Source: UBA10646 sp003456175
GTDB lineage: Bacteria; Bacteroidota; Bacteroidia; Chitinophagales; Chitinophagaceae
Length of the DNA: 64,000 nt
Direction: 5' to 3'
Assembly (NCBI GenBank): GCA_031976225.1
Contig: DALYLQ010000001.1
Location: 124,001-188,000 of the forward strand
Below, piece by piece: positions 33,531 through 42,496 of this stretch. Position 1 is the stretch's first letter. The number at the start of each line of letters is the position of its first letter. The notes beneath the pieces are model-generated. The model had not been told where the DNA came from. It was given only the letters and a program-made list of their open reading frames with translations, and ran no database searches. The translations under genes were made by a program, and so were the position numbers.

Positions 33531-36413
33531 ATGGCTAAAAAACTCTTTTTGCTCGATGCAATGGCGCTCATTTACAGAGCTTATTATGCGTTAATTCGTA
33601 GTCCGCGTATTACGAGTAAAGGTTTGAACACCAATGCACAGTTTGGGTTCACCAATACTTTGTACGATCTCATTCAAAAAGAAAAACCAACCCATTTAGC
33701 GGTGTGTTTTGATACAGAGGCTGCTACAGAAAGACATACTGATTTTGCGGCCTACAAAGCCAATAGGCAAGAAGCTCCAGAAGATTTATTGGTGAGTATT
33801 CCGATGATTAAAGATATTATCAGAGGGTTTAATATTCCGGTGGTAGAACTCGATGGCTATGAAGCCGATGATGTTATTGGTACCCTAGCATGGCAAGCAG
33901 CCGATAAAGGCTACGAGGTGTATATGGTAACACCTGATAAAGATTATGGACAGTTACTCATACACCCAGGTGTATACATTTATAAGCCGCCGTACATGGG
34001 TAACAAAGAAGAAATTTTAGATGCACAAAAAATTTGTACCAAATGGGATATTGCCCGTGTAGAACAAGTAATTGATATGCTCGGTTTAATGGGCGATGCA
34101 GTAGATAATATCCCCGGTATTGCAGGCGTAGGAGAAAAAACGGCTGCTAAACTGCTGAAAGAATATGATACCCTTGAAAATGTATTGGCCAATGCCGATG
34201 CCATTAAAGGTGCCTTGGGCGAGAAGGTACGCAAGGGTAAAGAAGATGCGTTAATGAGTAAAAAACTGGCTACCATTATCACCAATGTACCGGTAACATT
34301 TCACGAAGAAGATTATCAGTTAAAAGCATGGAACACAGAAGCGCTTAAAAGCATTTTCGCCGAACTAGAATTTAAAACATTAGGCAAGCGAATTTTAGGC
34401 AACGATTTCGATGTGTTTCAACAAGCACCAACGGGTAGTCAGATAGATTTATTTGGTAGCCCTACACCTCCAACGGCAAGTAACAAAAAAGAAAAAGCTG
34501 GTGGCCATGCCATTGCTTTTGATTCGCCTTTGTTGCAAATGGCCGTAAGCGTATCAACTGATGCAACTACATCTACCGAAACAAGTGCTTTAAAAACCAT
34601 TAACGATGTGCCTCATACGTATCATTTGCTCAATACTCCTGCAGCTATCGAAGCTTTTGTTGCCAAAGCATTGCAGCAACTAGAAATTTGTTTCGATACT
34701 GAAACTACCCATATCGATGCGAATGAAGCAGAATTGGTGGGTATGAGTTTTGCATTTACCGCAAGGGAAGCTTATTACATACCTTGTCCGCCCGAAAAAG
34801 AGGCTACCTCAGCCATACTTGCATTACTTGCGCCTTTATTTGCTCATCCTGATATTCTTTGGATTGGTCAAAATATTAAATACGATTTATTGGTGTTAAA
34901 ATGGTATGGGTACACCCTTACGGGTAAATTATACGATACCATGCTAGCACATTATGTAATTGAGCCAGAAGGTAAGCGTAGTATGGATTGGCTAAGTACA
35001 CAATACCTCGGTTACGAACCTATTGCTATTGAAACCCTCATAGGAAAAAAAGGGAAAGAACAAGGCAATATGCGTGATGCACCTATTGAGGCAGTGAAAG
35101 ACTATGCTGCTGAAGATGCCGATATTACCTTACAATTAAAACATGCCTTACATCCACAATTGAAAGAGCGTGAAGTAGAACGTGTGTTTTACGAAGTTGA
35201 AAATCCATTGGTACGTGTACTTACCGATATGGAGTATGAAGGCATTCGTGTAGATACAGATTTCTTACAAGCTTATAGTGTACAATTAGAGCAAGAAGCT
35301 GCCGAAGCCGAACAACAAGTATATGCTACCGCAGGGCTCAAATTTAACCTAGCAAGTCCCAAGCAACTGGGCGAGGTATTGTTTGATCATTTGAAGTTAG
35401 ATCCATCTGCGAAAAAAACTAAAACAGGTCAATATCAAACGGGTGAAGATGTGTTGTTGAAATTAGCTGCAAAAGGGCACGATGTGGTTACCAATATTTT
35501 AGCCTATCGCCAACTTACCAAGCTAAAAAGTACCTATGTAGATGCTTTACCCAAATTGCTGAACAGCAAAACAGGCCGGGTGCATACCAATTATGCACAA
35601 GCTGTAGCCGTAACAGGTAGGTTAAGTAGTAATAATCCGAACCTTCAAAATATTCCGATACGTACCGAACGGGGCCGCGAAATACGCAAAGCGTTTGTAC
35701 CACGTAGCAGCGATTATATATTGCTCAGCGCCGACTACTCGCAAATTGAATTACGCATTGTTGCAGCAATTAGTGGCGATGAAAATATGGTGAAAGCTTT
35801 TATTGCCGGCAAAGACATTCACACCGCTACAGCTGCTAAAGTGTATGGCATTGATGAAGCTGCCGTTACCAAAGAACAACGATACAAAGCCAAGAGCGTG
35901 AATTTTGGTATCATATACGGGCAAGGTGCATTTGGTTTGGCCGATAACTTAGGCATCAGCAGATCTGAAGCGAAAGAAATTATTGATAACTACAAACGTG
36001 AGTTTTCAGGCATCACACGTTATATGGATGAAACCATCAATTTCTGTAGAGAGCATGGTTACGTACAAACGTTAATGGGCCGCAAGCGTTGGCTTCGCGA
36101 TATCAACAGCAGTAATTTTACCGTTAGGGGCTACGCCGAACGCAACGCAATTAACAGTCCGATTCAAGGTACCGCAGCTGATATGATTAAGTTGGCGATG
36201 ATTAAAATTCATGCAGCCATGCAAGCCGCACAACTACGTAGCAAAATGTTGCTGCAAGTACACGATGAATTGGTGTTCGATGCCCACCGCGATGAAGTAG
36301 AGTCACTCAAAAACCTTATTCTCGAGAATATGCGTACCGCATTGGTGCTACCACATGGTGTGCCAGTAGAGGCCGAGGTAGGTATTGGCGATAATTGGTT
36401 AGAAGCACACTAG
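33531..36413 (+). CDS. polA: DNA polymerase I
   Basis: Fills gaps and removes RNA primers during replication and repair. The 960-aa protein has all three domains. The 5' nuclease runs from residue 1 to about 290 (LLDAMALIYRAYYAL, LDGYEADDVIGTLA). The 3'-5' exonuclease lies around 370-560 with intact carboxylates (FDTETT, GQNIKYDLLVLKWYG, YAAEDADITLQL). The polymerase has motif A DYSQIELR, motif B RYKAKSVNFGIIYGQGAFGLA without a break, and motif C QVHDELVFD. The proofreading site is therefore retained. The hairpin copy at 34753 encodes FTAREA at a position where other PolI proteins have unrelated residues but the same length. Confidence 0.97.
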   Translation: MAKKLFLLDAMALIYRAYYALIRSPRITSKGLNTNAQFGFTNTLYDLIQKEKPTHLAVCFDTEAATERHTDFAAYKANRQEAPEDLLVSIPMIKDIIRGFNIPVVELDGYEADDVIGTLAWQAADKGYEVYMVTPDKDYGQLLIHPGVYIYKPPYMGNKEEILDAQKICTKWDIARVEQVIDMLGLMGDAVDNIPGIAGVGEKTAAKLLKEYDTLENVLANADAIKGALGEKVRKGKEDALMSKKLATIITNVPVTFHEEDYQLKAWNTEALKSIFAELEFKTLGKRILGNDFDVFQQAPTGSQIDLFGSPTPPTASNKKEKAGGHAIAFDSPLLQMAVSVSTDATTSTETSALKTINDVPHTYHLLNTPAAIEAFVAKALQQLEICFDTETTHIDANEAELVGMSFAFTAREAYYIPCPPEKEATSAILALLAPLFAHPDILWIGQNIKYDLLVLKWYGYTLTGKLYDTMLAHYVIEPEGKRSMDWLSTQYLGYEPIAIETLIGKKGKEQGNMRDAPIEAVKDYAAEDADITLQLKHALHPQLKEREVERVFYEVENPLVRVLTDMEYEGIRVDTDFLQAYSVQLEQEAAEAEQQVYATAGLKFNLASPKQLGEVLFDHLKLDPSAKKTKTGQYQTGEDVLLKLAAKGHDVVTNILAYRQLTKLKSTYVDALPKLLNSKTGRVHTNYAQAVAVTGRLSSNNPNLQNIPIRTERGREIRKAFVPRSSDYILLSADYSQIELRIVAAISGDENMVKAFIAGKDIHTATAAKVYGIDEAAVTKEQRYKAKSVNFGIIYGQGAFGLADNLGISRSEAKEIIDNYKREFSGITRYMDETINFCREHGYVQTLMGRKRWLRDINSSNFTVRGYAERNAINSPIQGTAADMIKLAMIKIHAAMQAAQLRSKMLLQVHDELVFDAHRDEVESLKNLILENMRTALVLPHGVPVEAEVGIGDNWLEAH
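34753..34767 (+). repeat. Iterated hairpin element (GCAA loop, outer pair broken)
   Basis: CATTTACCGCAAGGG in polA, read FTARE. Confidence 0.9.
36115..36129 (+). repeat. Degenerate element copy
   Basis: ATTTTACCGTTAGGG in polA, loop GTTA, read FTVRG. Confidence 0.4.
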
Positions 36414-36414
36414 T

Positions 36415-36429
36415 ACCTTACGGTAAATG
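36415..36429 (-). repeat. Iterated hairpin element (ACC-GTAA-GGT)
   Basis: ACCTTACGGTAAATG, intergenic, 1 bp after the polA stop. Confidence 0.95.
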
Positions 36430-36478
36430 AGGTAGCGGGAGCCTATTAGGCACATGTAGCTGCACAAAAAAAGCTGTA

Positions 36479-36511
36479 TTTGCAGTATTTAGCGGTTTTT
36501 AGCTATCTTCA
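36479..36511 (+). promoter_or_regulatory. Candidate Bacteroidota promoter for the amidase gene
   Basis: TTTG at 36479-36482 and TATCTTCA at 36504-36511, spaced 21 bases, resemble the -33 TTTG and -7 TAnnTTTG consensus (two mismatches in the second). The ATG follows 31 bases later. Confidence 0.35.
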
Positions 36512-36542
36512 AGGTGCAAAAACCGAAAAATAACGACTGCTT

Positions 36543-39500
36543 ATGCGCTTCAAACAATGCCTGCTAACCGCATTGGCTGCTGTTGGTGTATCTATGGTAC
36601 AAGCACAGCAACACTCGCTTTTACAACCTATTCGCAACACTGTTAACAAAGCCGCCGAACATTATCCGCAACTAGCATTACAGCCCGATAGTGTTGCACA
36701 AAACGGCAATCTTTTACAAGTGTACTTCAATGTGCGTCAATCATTTACCGTAAGGCAATTACCCGATGCTTTGGTAGAAGAACTGAACGAGGCTTTAGCA
36801 CACATGGCATACGAAGCCGGTGCCGATAATATTGTGTTGCTAGCGAAAGATGCTGCCACCAATACGTGGAAAACACTTGATTATTTTACGCCGGTAGCCA
36901 CTAAGGTGCGGTACCAGCAACAGCCGAATAACGATCCTTTTCCAGATATAAAAGGTGCGGTTAACAGCAATGTTGCTGCACGGTTATTTCCAACACCAAG
37001 CCAGTCTGCATTCACAGGAGGTTTATTAGGTAAAACAGTTTGGCTGAGTCCTGGCCATGGTTGGAATGTTGCTAATAGTTCTGCCTCGGCATTTTCAACA
37101 CAGCGTGGCACTACTAACGAGGTGGTAGAAGATTTTGGAACCATTGAAACCATCAATTACTATTTACTGAACTACTTGTACAATGCTGGTGCGAATGTTT
37201 GGAGTGTTCGTGAACGCGATGTAAATACCAATGAAATCATTGTTAACAACGATGCCGGTGCACCCCAATACACTGAAACTGGTAGTTGGACCGATGGTGG
37301 AGTGCCCGGTTATAATGGTACATACCGTGTAGCCAATAGTAGTGCTACCGCTACTGCCACAGCTACTTTCACGCCTACGATTACCGTAAGTGGTTATTAT
37401 TGGGTAAGTGTGCAGTTTGTAAGCGGTCTCAACAGACCTACCGATGTTAAATACACCGTGCATCATGCTGGAGGTACAACCACTTATACAGTGAATCAAG
37501 AGGTACACGGCAGTACTTGGGTGTATATAGGTCGTTTTTATTTCGCAGCCGGTGGCGATAATAAAGTGGTATTAAGCAACCAAAGTACGCAAGATGCGCA
37601 AGCTATTATAGCCGATGCAGTTCGTTTTGGCGGCGGCATCGGTCAGCAGGCCGATTGTAACTTTCCGAGTGTATCACCGAATGGAAGTAACAAAGCCCGT
37701 TTCGAAGAAGCAGCCAATATGTATGCTCGTTACCAAGGGTATCCTACTTGCGTTGGCGATGTTAACATGCGGCCACTCTATGCCGAATGGGAAGCCAATA
37801 AAGGCGGGGTAGAAGAGGTACGCAACAGCGTGTTTGTGTCGTTTCATACCAATGCTGCGAATGCAACGGCTCGTGGCACAGAAACTTACCGCTATAATGG
37901 TTTGGGAAGCGGCCGCCCCAATATATCGCCTGGTAGTACACAACTTCGCGATAGCATTCATCGTCAGATCGTTAGCGATATTCGGGCAGGGTACAACCCA
38001 AGTTGGACCGATCGTGGCGTTAAAGAAGCCAACTTTGGAGAATTACGTAATCTCGATTCTATTCCGGGAACACTCATTGAGTTGGCTTTTCACGATACAC
38101 CAGCCGATGCTACTGATTTGAAGAATGCAGAATTTCGCAGGCTAGCAGCAAGAGCCATTTATAAGGGCATCGTTAAGTATTTCAATTATAAAGATGGCAC
38201 CCCCATTGTATACTTACCCGAAGAGCCAACGCATTTTATAGCTAAAAATGCAGGGAACAATCAAATACAATTAACATGGCGCAGGCCTGTAACAGGTGGC
38301 ATTTTTGGTCATCCNNNNNNNNNNGCTATCGGGTATACATAAGTAATAATGGAAAGGGTTTTGGCGATGGCCTTACGGTAAATGATACTACTTACACCTT
38401 CACTGGTGCTGCCAATACCACTTATTATTTCAAAATTTCGGCCGTGAACGCTGGTGGCGAATCATTTACTACTAGCGTTGTAGCTGCACGTACACCAGCT
38501 AGCCCTACTAGTAATGCCAGCTATTTAATTGTAGATGGCTTCGACAGACTTTCGCCGATGGTATTGCGTAATGAGGGTAGCATATTAGGAAATGTTCGTA
38601 GAATGTTTTTAGAACGCATGAATCGCTACGATTATATGGTAGATCATGCAGCAGCGCTAAGTAATTGCGGTGCCGCGTTCGATGGTGCACAAAACGAAGC
38701 AGTTATTGCTGATATGATTAGCCTTAACGGCTATGCAGCAGTAGATTGGATACTAGGCGAGGAAAGTACTGCCGACCGTACACTCGATGCTACCGAGGCT
38801 GCTAAACTAACTGCTTATTTAGATGCCGGTGGCAACCTTTTAATTTCTGGTGCCGAACTTGGTTGGGATATTGGTAGAGCAGCATCGGCCAATGCTAACC
38901 TCAACTTCTATAACAATTATTTGAAAGCCAATTATATTGATGATGATGCAGGTACCTATAACTTCACTGGAACATCGCAATTTTTTGCCAATCAGTCTGG
39001 CACTTTCGATAACGGTTCGGCCGGCATTTTTGATGTTGATTTTCCAGATCGTATCAGTGCTGTAACAGGTGCCGAACTATTACTTAATTACAGTGGTGGC
39101 ACAGGCGATGGGGCTGCTGTAGGCTTTAGAGGCAACCATCGGGTAGTGTACATGGCATTTCCGTTCGAAGCAATTACCGACCCGGCTATTCGTAGCACCG
39201 TTATGTGTAATGCCGTATCGTATCTTACACCACTGTTACCTGCCACCGGACTCAGCCTTAAAGCACAATCTGGTAAGGCTGGTAACATATTACAGTGGAC
39301 AACCCTTACAGAGCTAAATACCCAACGTTTTGAAGTTGAAAAAAGCGATGATGGCTTTAACTTCAAAACAACAGGTATGCGTGTTCCAGCCAAAGGTAAT
39401 AGCACTACTGTAACTGCTTATGAAGCCATAGATCCGCAGGTGTGGCCTATCAGTTACTATCGTTTAAAAGCAGTAGATAAAGATGGTAGCTATAATTATT

Positions 39501-39769
39501 CTAACACAGTCGTAGTTAAGGCCGATACCAAGCAACATTTGTTTGTTGTGCATAATCCGGTACAATCAATACTACCGGTGCAAGTACAAAGTGCTAAGCC
39601 ATACAGTTTGCAGCTGTACAATATTGCTGGCATACAAGTGTATCAACAAAAGTTCGATGCTGGTACACAACGCCTACAAATTGCAGTACAACATTTGCCG
39701 AAAGGCGTATACGTATTGCGATTTAACGATGGTCAGGTGCAAGAGCAAGTCAAAGTAATACTGCAATAA
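36543..39769 (+). CDS. Secreted N-acetylmuramoyl-L-alanine amidase with inserted golvesin-like domain, Fn3 and T9SS domain (split by a gap)
   Basis: One gene interrupted by an assembly gap at 38315; frames before and after differ, which the unknown gap length explains. After the signal peptide (ending VSMVQAQ) and an N-terminal domain, the amidase_3 domain opens with KTVWLSPGHGWN (zinc His) and FGTIETINYYLLNYLYNAGA. It is then interrupted by about 130 residues of golvesin-C-like beta sandwich (YTETGSWTDGG, GYYWVSVQFVSG, ADAVRFGGG), and resumes with SVFVSFHTNAAN (zinc His) and GTLIELAFHD (catalytic Glu). Then come an Fn3 domain, a long beta-rich region and a T9SS sorting domain ending GVYVLRFNDGQVQEQVKVILQ. 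It probably cleaves peptidoglycan stem peptides outside the cell. Confidence 0.85.
36742..36756 (+). repeat. Iterated hairpin element (outer pair broken)
   Basis: CATTTACCGTAAGGC in the amidase gene, read FTVRQ. Confidence 0.92.
38315..38324. other. Assembly gap (10 N) inside the amidase gene
   Basis: Ten N. The Fn3-like strand before it (GGIFGH) and after it (YRVYISNNGKGFGDG) belong together; to join the two frames the real gap must be 2 modulo 3 in length. Confidence 0.97.
38370..38384 (-). repeat. Iterated hairpin element (outer pair broken)
   Basis: GCCTTACGGTAAATG in the amidase gene, read LTVND. Confidence 0.92.
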
Positions 39770-39778
39770 ACATAATAT

Positions 39779-39793
39779 ACCTCACGGTAAATG
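39779..39793 (-). repeat. Iterated hairpin element (ACC-GTGA-GGT)
   Basis: ACCTCACGGTAAATG, intergenic, left of the terminator at 39804; the only GTGA loop. Confidence 0.85.
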
Positions 39794-39803
39794 AAGTTAA
39801 AGA

Positions 39804-39835
39804 GCTACTGCGCAGCAGTAGCCCCTTCTTTAAAC
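39804..39835. terminator. Terminator between convergent genes
   Basis: Stem GCTACTG / CAGTAGC (39804-39810 with 39816-39822) followed by CCCTTCTTT. It lies between the amidase gene and the leftward haloperoxidase-like gene, and is bracketed by hairpin copies at 39779 and 39865. Confidence 0.7.
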
Positions 39836-39864
39836 CTATAAATAAGATGGTAATGCAGTGAGAG

Positions 39865-39879
39865 TATTTACCGTAAGGT
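39865..39879 (+). repeat. Iterated hairpin element (ACC-GTAA-GGT)
   Basis: TATTTACCGTAAGGT, intergenic, right of the terminator; inverted partner of 39779. Confidence 0.92.
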
Positions 39880-39880
39880 A

Positions 39881-41431
39881 TTAATTCGCCCCATCGGCAC
39901 GGCCTCTTGCTACTGCAAAACTTCCTACGCGATTGCCACATTGCAAGCCTACTTCGCAATCGCTGCGGTAATGAATAGCGCCATACAGCCTACTAAGCGA
40001 TGCTTCTTTAGCCATAGCATTCCAGTTGTTAGCTTGCTCTGGTAATAAATAGGTTAAAACAGTAGCTGCTGCTGCACTAAAAGTACTATGCCCGCTGGTA
40101 TAGGCAGGGAAGTTGGGTACGCCGGTAACACTCTTAATTGCAGGGTCTATCTGCGAAGGACGAGGGTTGAAATAAGTATACTTGGTATCCCAACAATTAA
40201 TGGCTCCTTCGAACATAGCAATATTGAGTAAAGCCATATTACGAGCCCAGCGTATTTCGCTGAAACGCTTTGGAACAAATGCTTCGGCAGCAATCGCATT
40301 CCAATGCCCCGGCGGCGTATAAGTACCCACACCATCGGCCCAAAAATGGGCAATACGAATTTGTTCTCTCGTAGCATTTTTGCTGAAGTGTAACACTTCT
40401 GCTAGTTCTGTTTTGAATTGAGCGCTATGTACGCTTGGCGGTGGTGCGGGGCGCAAATTTATCATGGTAGTACTATCAATAAAAAAGCCACGAACCTTAC
40501 CAAAAAGTGGTAGCATGGGTGGGCGGCGTGGTGATTCTAAACTTATCCAAGGGGTTTCGTTGCGATTGATGGCATCGGTTTCGAACTGTTGCCAAATAGT
40601 AGCATTACCTGCCGCTGAACCCGCTCTATCGGTACGAGCTCGTGTAATGTACAACTGTGCTACGGCTCGGCCCAAAGCCTCGCCAGCCTCTATATCGCTA
40701 CGCGTATTAGCACCTGCCATAATGCGGTAGTTGCGGTGTTCATTGGCTTTTTCTTGTAAATAAGCACCATCGGCAGGAAAGAGTAGTTGTAGTACTGCCA
40801 AAGTAGCTCCAAGTACCACAGCATCTTCACTAGGGTATGCATATACATCTGTTTGTTCAGGAACCAGTAATTGAATTGCTCTGTCTACTTTGTAAGGTGC
40901 ATCTCTACGATATTGATTTTTGTAGTAATACGCAGCTACTAACGCATCGTACTGGGCTGCTGCTACATAGGCGTAAGCTCGTGCAGCATACGGCGGATTG
41001 GCAAACGGAAATATAGGATATGCTAAAGGGTTATTAGCATTCGGAAAAGGGTAAGTACCATCGGCGTTTTGATACGGTGGCAGGTTACGTTTGGCAACCA
41101 GTGTTCTAAGAATTTCATTCCAGCGTAACACCGCACCGGCGCTCCAATACTGTATTGTAGCTCGTTGCTCGGCAGTTAGATTAGCCTGATAGCTTTTAAT
41201 TTCGCTTAGCTCGAGCACATAATTAGGGTGTGTAGTAGCTAATGGTGTATTGATAGCAATAGCATCGGCAGCACTTAACAGAATAGGCTTCCACCTGCCT
41301 GCATTGGTATCGGTTTGTACAGGTGCTAGTGCAGGGAACTGCTCACTTCTATCAACAATATCTTTAGAGCAACCAATGATAACTACCAATATGCTAGCAA
41401 GTATTGAGTGGTATTGTATTAACTTCTTCAT
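39881..41431 (-). CDS. Vanadium-haloperoxidase/PAP2-superfamily lipoprotein
   Basis: A 516-aa lipoprotein (MKKLIQYHSILASILVVIIGC, Cys21). The C-terminal third carries the vanadate- or phosphate-binding triad of the PAP2/vanadium-dependent haloperoxidase family: K-x6-RP in KYTYFNPRPS, the SGH motif in YTSGHSTFSAAAAT, and SRLYGAIHYRSD. The long helical N-terminal region is typical of the bacterial haloperoxidase-like subgroup rather than of short lipid phosphatases. Whether it oxidises halide or removes phosphate cannot be told. It is one of two such genes here (the other at 42497), separated by a beta-barrel protein gene. Confidence 0.85.
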   Translation of the reverse strand: MKKLIQYHSILASILVVIIGCSKDIVDRSEQFPALAPVQTDTNAGRWKPILLSAADAIAINTPLATTHPNYVLELSEIKSYQANLTAEQRATIQYWSAGAVLRWNEILRTLVAKRNLPPYQNADGTYPFPNANNPLAYPIFPFANPPYAARAYAYVAAAQYDALVAAYYYKNQYRRDAPYKVDRAIQLLVPEQTDVYAYPSEDAVVLGATLAVLQLLFPADGAYLQEKANEHRNYRIMAGANTRSDIEAGEALGRAVAQLYITRARTDRAGSAAGNATIWQQFETDAINRNETPWISLESPRRPPMLPLFGKVRGFFIDSTTMINLRPAPPPSVHSAQFKTELAEVLHFSKNATREQIRIAHFWADGVGTYTPPGHWNAIAAEAFVPKRFSEIRWARNMALLNIAMFEGAINCWDTKYTYFNPRPSQIDPAIKSVTGVPNFPAYTSGHSTFSAAAATVLTYLLPEQANNWNAMAKEASLSRLYGAIHYRSDCEVGLQCGNRVGSFAVARGRADGAN

Positions 41432-41441
41432 GTTTGTTGAT

Positions 41442-42392
41442 TTAAGGTTGGGGACTAGTTGGTGAGGTTGATTTTTGGCTGGTGTTCGAAAAATCGAACA
41501 AGTAGAAAATGCCTAACCCCCACATGGTACTCTTGCCTACATTGCGGCCAGCCACAACAGTGCTAGCATTAACATCGAGGCTTATGCTGCTCCAGTTGCC
41601 AGGTAGGTAATATTTAATGTGTGTTTCAATGGCGGTACTGTTCATGCGGTTGCTTGGGAACGGCATGTTATTACGGGTAATATCGAAGCCGCCTACTGTT
41701 GTAAAACGAGTGGCCATTAACTCGGCTATAAGATTACTGCTTCTATATCCGGCTCTAATTTGGTGTTGCCATGCATTGGGCATTGCTACCTCGTTGGTGT
41801 AATGCATTTGCGTTGTGAAATAAGCATTACGGTCGAGTGTAATATTACTGCGTCTGATAAAAGTGCTACTTAGAGTAGCAAACCAACGCTTATACTGATA
41901 ATCAAACATGGCTCTTATACTTAGGTTGGTGCTGCCTAAACCAATAGAAAGTGGCAGATAATCTTTCACGTAATTACTAAGTGGCGTGCTAGCTGTACCT
42001 ACTGCATAGATAGCATACGTGCTTTTGCCTTTTGTTATTTCTAGCGGCATATACTTTACCGTAAGGCTACCATCTTGTATGCCTTGCATGCCTGCCAACT
42101 GTCCGGCACTTGCCTTGGTAATTACATAAGGCAGTCCTACGAGTACGTTCAATCGGTCGGTAATGCCATAGTTCGCACCGTACATAATGCTTTGTGTACG
42201 TACGCGGCCAAGGTTTAGGTTATTACGTTCTAAGGTGCCTTCCCAGTAGTTAGTCCAACTACTATTGCCATACATAAATCCGGTGCAAAATTGTTGCTTG
42301 CTCATCATAATACCATCGAACTCGTTTTGTGCTCGGGTACTGTAGCAGCATGTGCACAATATGGCTAAAATCAAAATATATTTTGATTGCAT
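41442..42392 (-). CDS. Putative outer-membrane beta-barrel protein
   Basis: A 316-aa protein; the ATG at 42392 gives MQSKYILILAILCTCCYSTRAQ, a signal peptide. The mature part has alternating amphipathic strands (SIMYGANYGITDRLNVLVGLPYV, WFATLSSTFIRRSNITLD, LIAELMATRFTTVGGF) and ends close to an aromatic strand (GLGIFYLFDF), as in small outer-membrane barrels of the phenol-degradation MetA or porin-like type. No specific ligand can be assigned. It lies 10 bp upstream of one haloperoxidase-like lipoprotein gene and about 100 bp downstream of another, suggesting the three act together. Hairpin copy at 42053 (LTVKYM). Confidence 0.65.
   Translation of the reverse strand: MQSKYILILAILCTCCYSTRAQNEFDGIMMSKQQFCTGFMYGNSSWTNYWEGTLERNNLNLGRVRTQSIMYGANYGITDRLNVLVGLPYVITKASAGQLAGMQGIQDGSLTVKYMPLEITKGKSTYAIYAVGTASTPLSNYVKDYLPLSIGLGSTNLSIRAMFDYQYKRWFATLSSTFIRRSNITLDRNAYFTTQMHYTNEVAMPNAWQHQIRAGYRSSNLIAELMATRFTTVGGFDITRNNMPFPSNRMNSTAIETHIKYYLPGNWSSISLDVNASTVVAGRNVGKSTMWGLGIFYLFDFSNTSQKSTSPTSPQP
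42053..42067 (+). repeat. Iterated hairpin element (outer pair broken)
   Basis: ACTTTACCGTAAGGC in the beta-barrel gene, read LTVKY. Confidence 0.88.
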
Positions 42393-42418
42393 GGTTTTGG
42401 TTTTTGGATGGGGTGATA

Positions 42419-42432
42419 CACTTACGTAAATG
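42419..42432 (-). repeat. Shortened element (AC-GTAA-GT)
   Basis: CACTTACGTAAATG in the leader of the beta-barrel gene. Confidence 0.65.
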
Positions 42433-42473
42433 CTTGCGCACACAGTAATAGTTTGTTATTACAAGCGTTATAT

Positions 42474-42488
42474 CATTTGCCGTAAGGC
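42474..42488 (+). repeat. Iterated hairpin element (GCC-GTAA-GGC)
   Basis: CATTTGCCGTAAGGC, intergenic, after the haloperoxidase-like gene at 42497. Confidence 0.95.
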
Positions 42489-42496
42489 GATAATCA

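Noticed and set aside
34916..34930. CCCTTACGGGTAAAT here and a similar site at 61084 as element copies
   Set aside because: An extra G breaks the stem; the second encodes the conserved LTGKY of sulfatases.
37380..37392. TTACCGTAAGTGG and a similar site near 49571 as element copies
   Set aside because: They lack the TTT lead and the second G of the stem, and both encode the common beta-strand motif TVSG, so codon choice explains them.
38276..39769. A separate gene starting at 38276
   Set aside because: Its first codons overlap the upstream frame before the N gap and its Fn3-like strand continues the amidase protein, so it is the second part of one gene.
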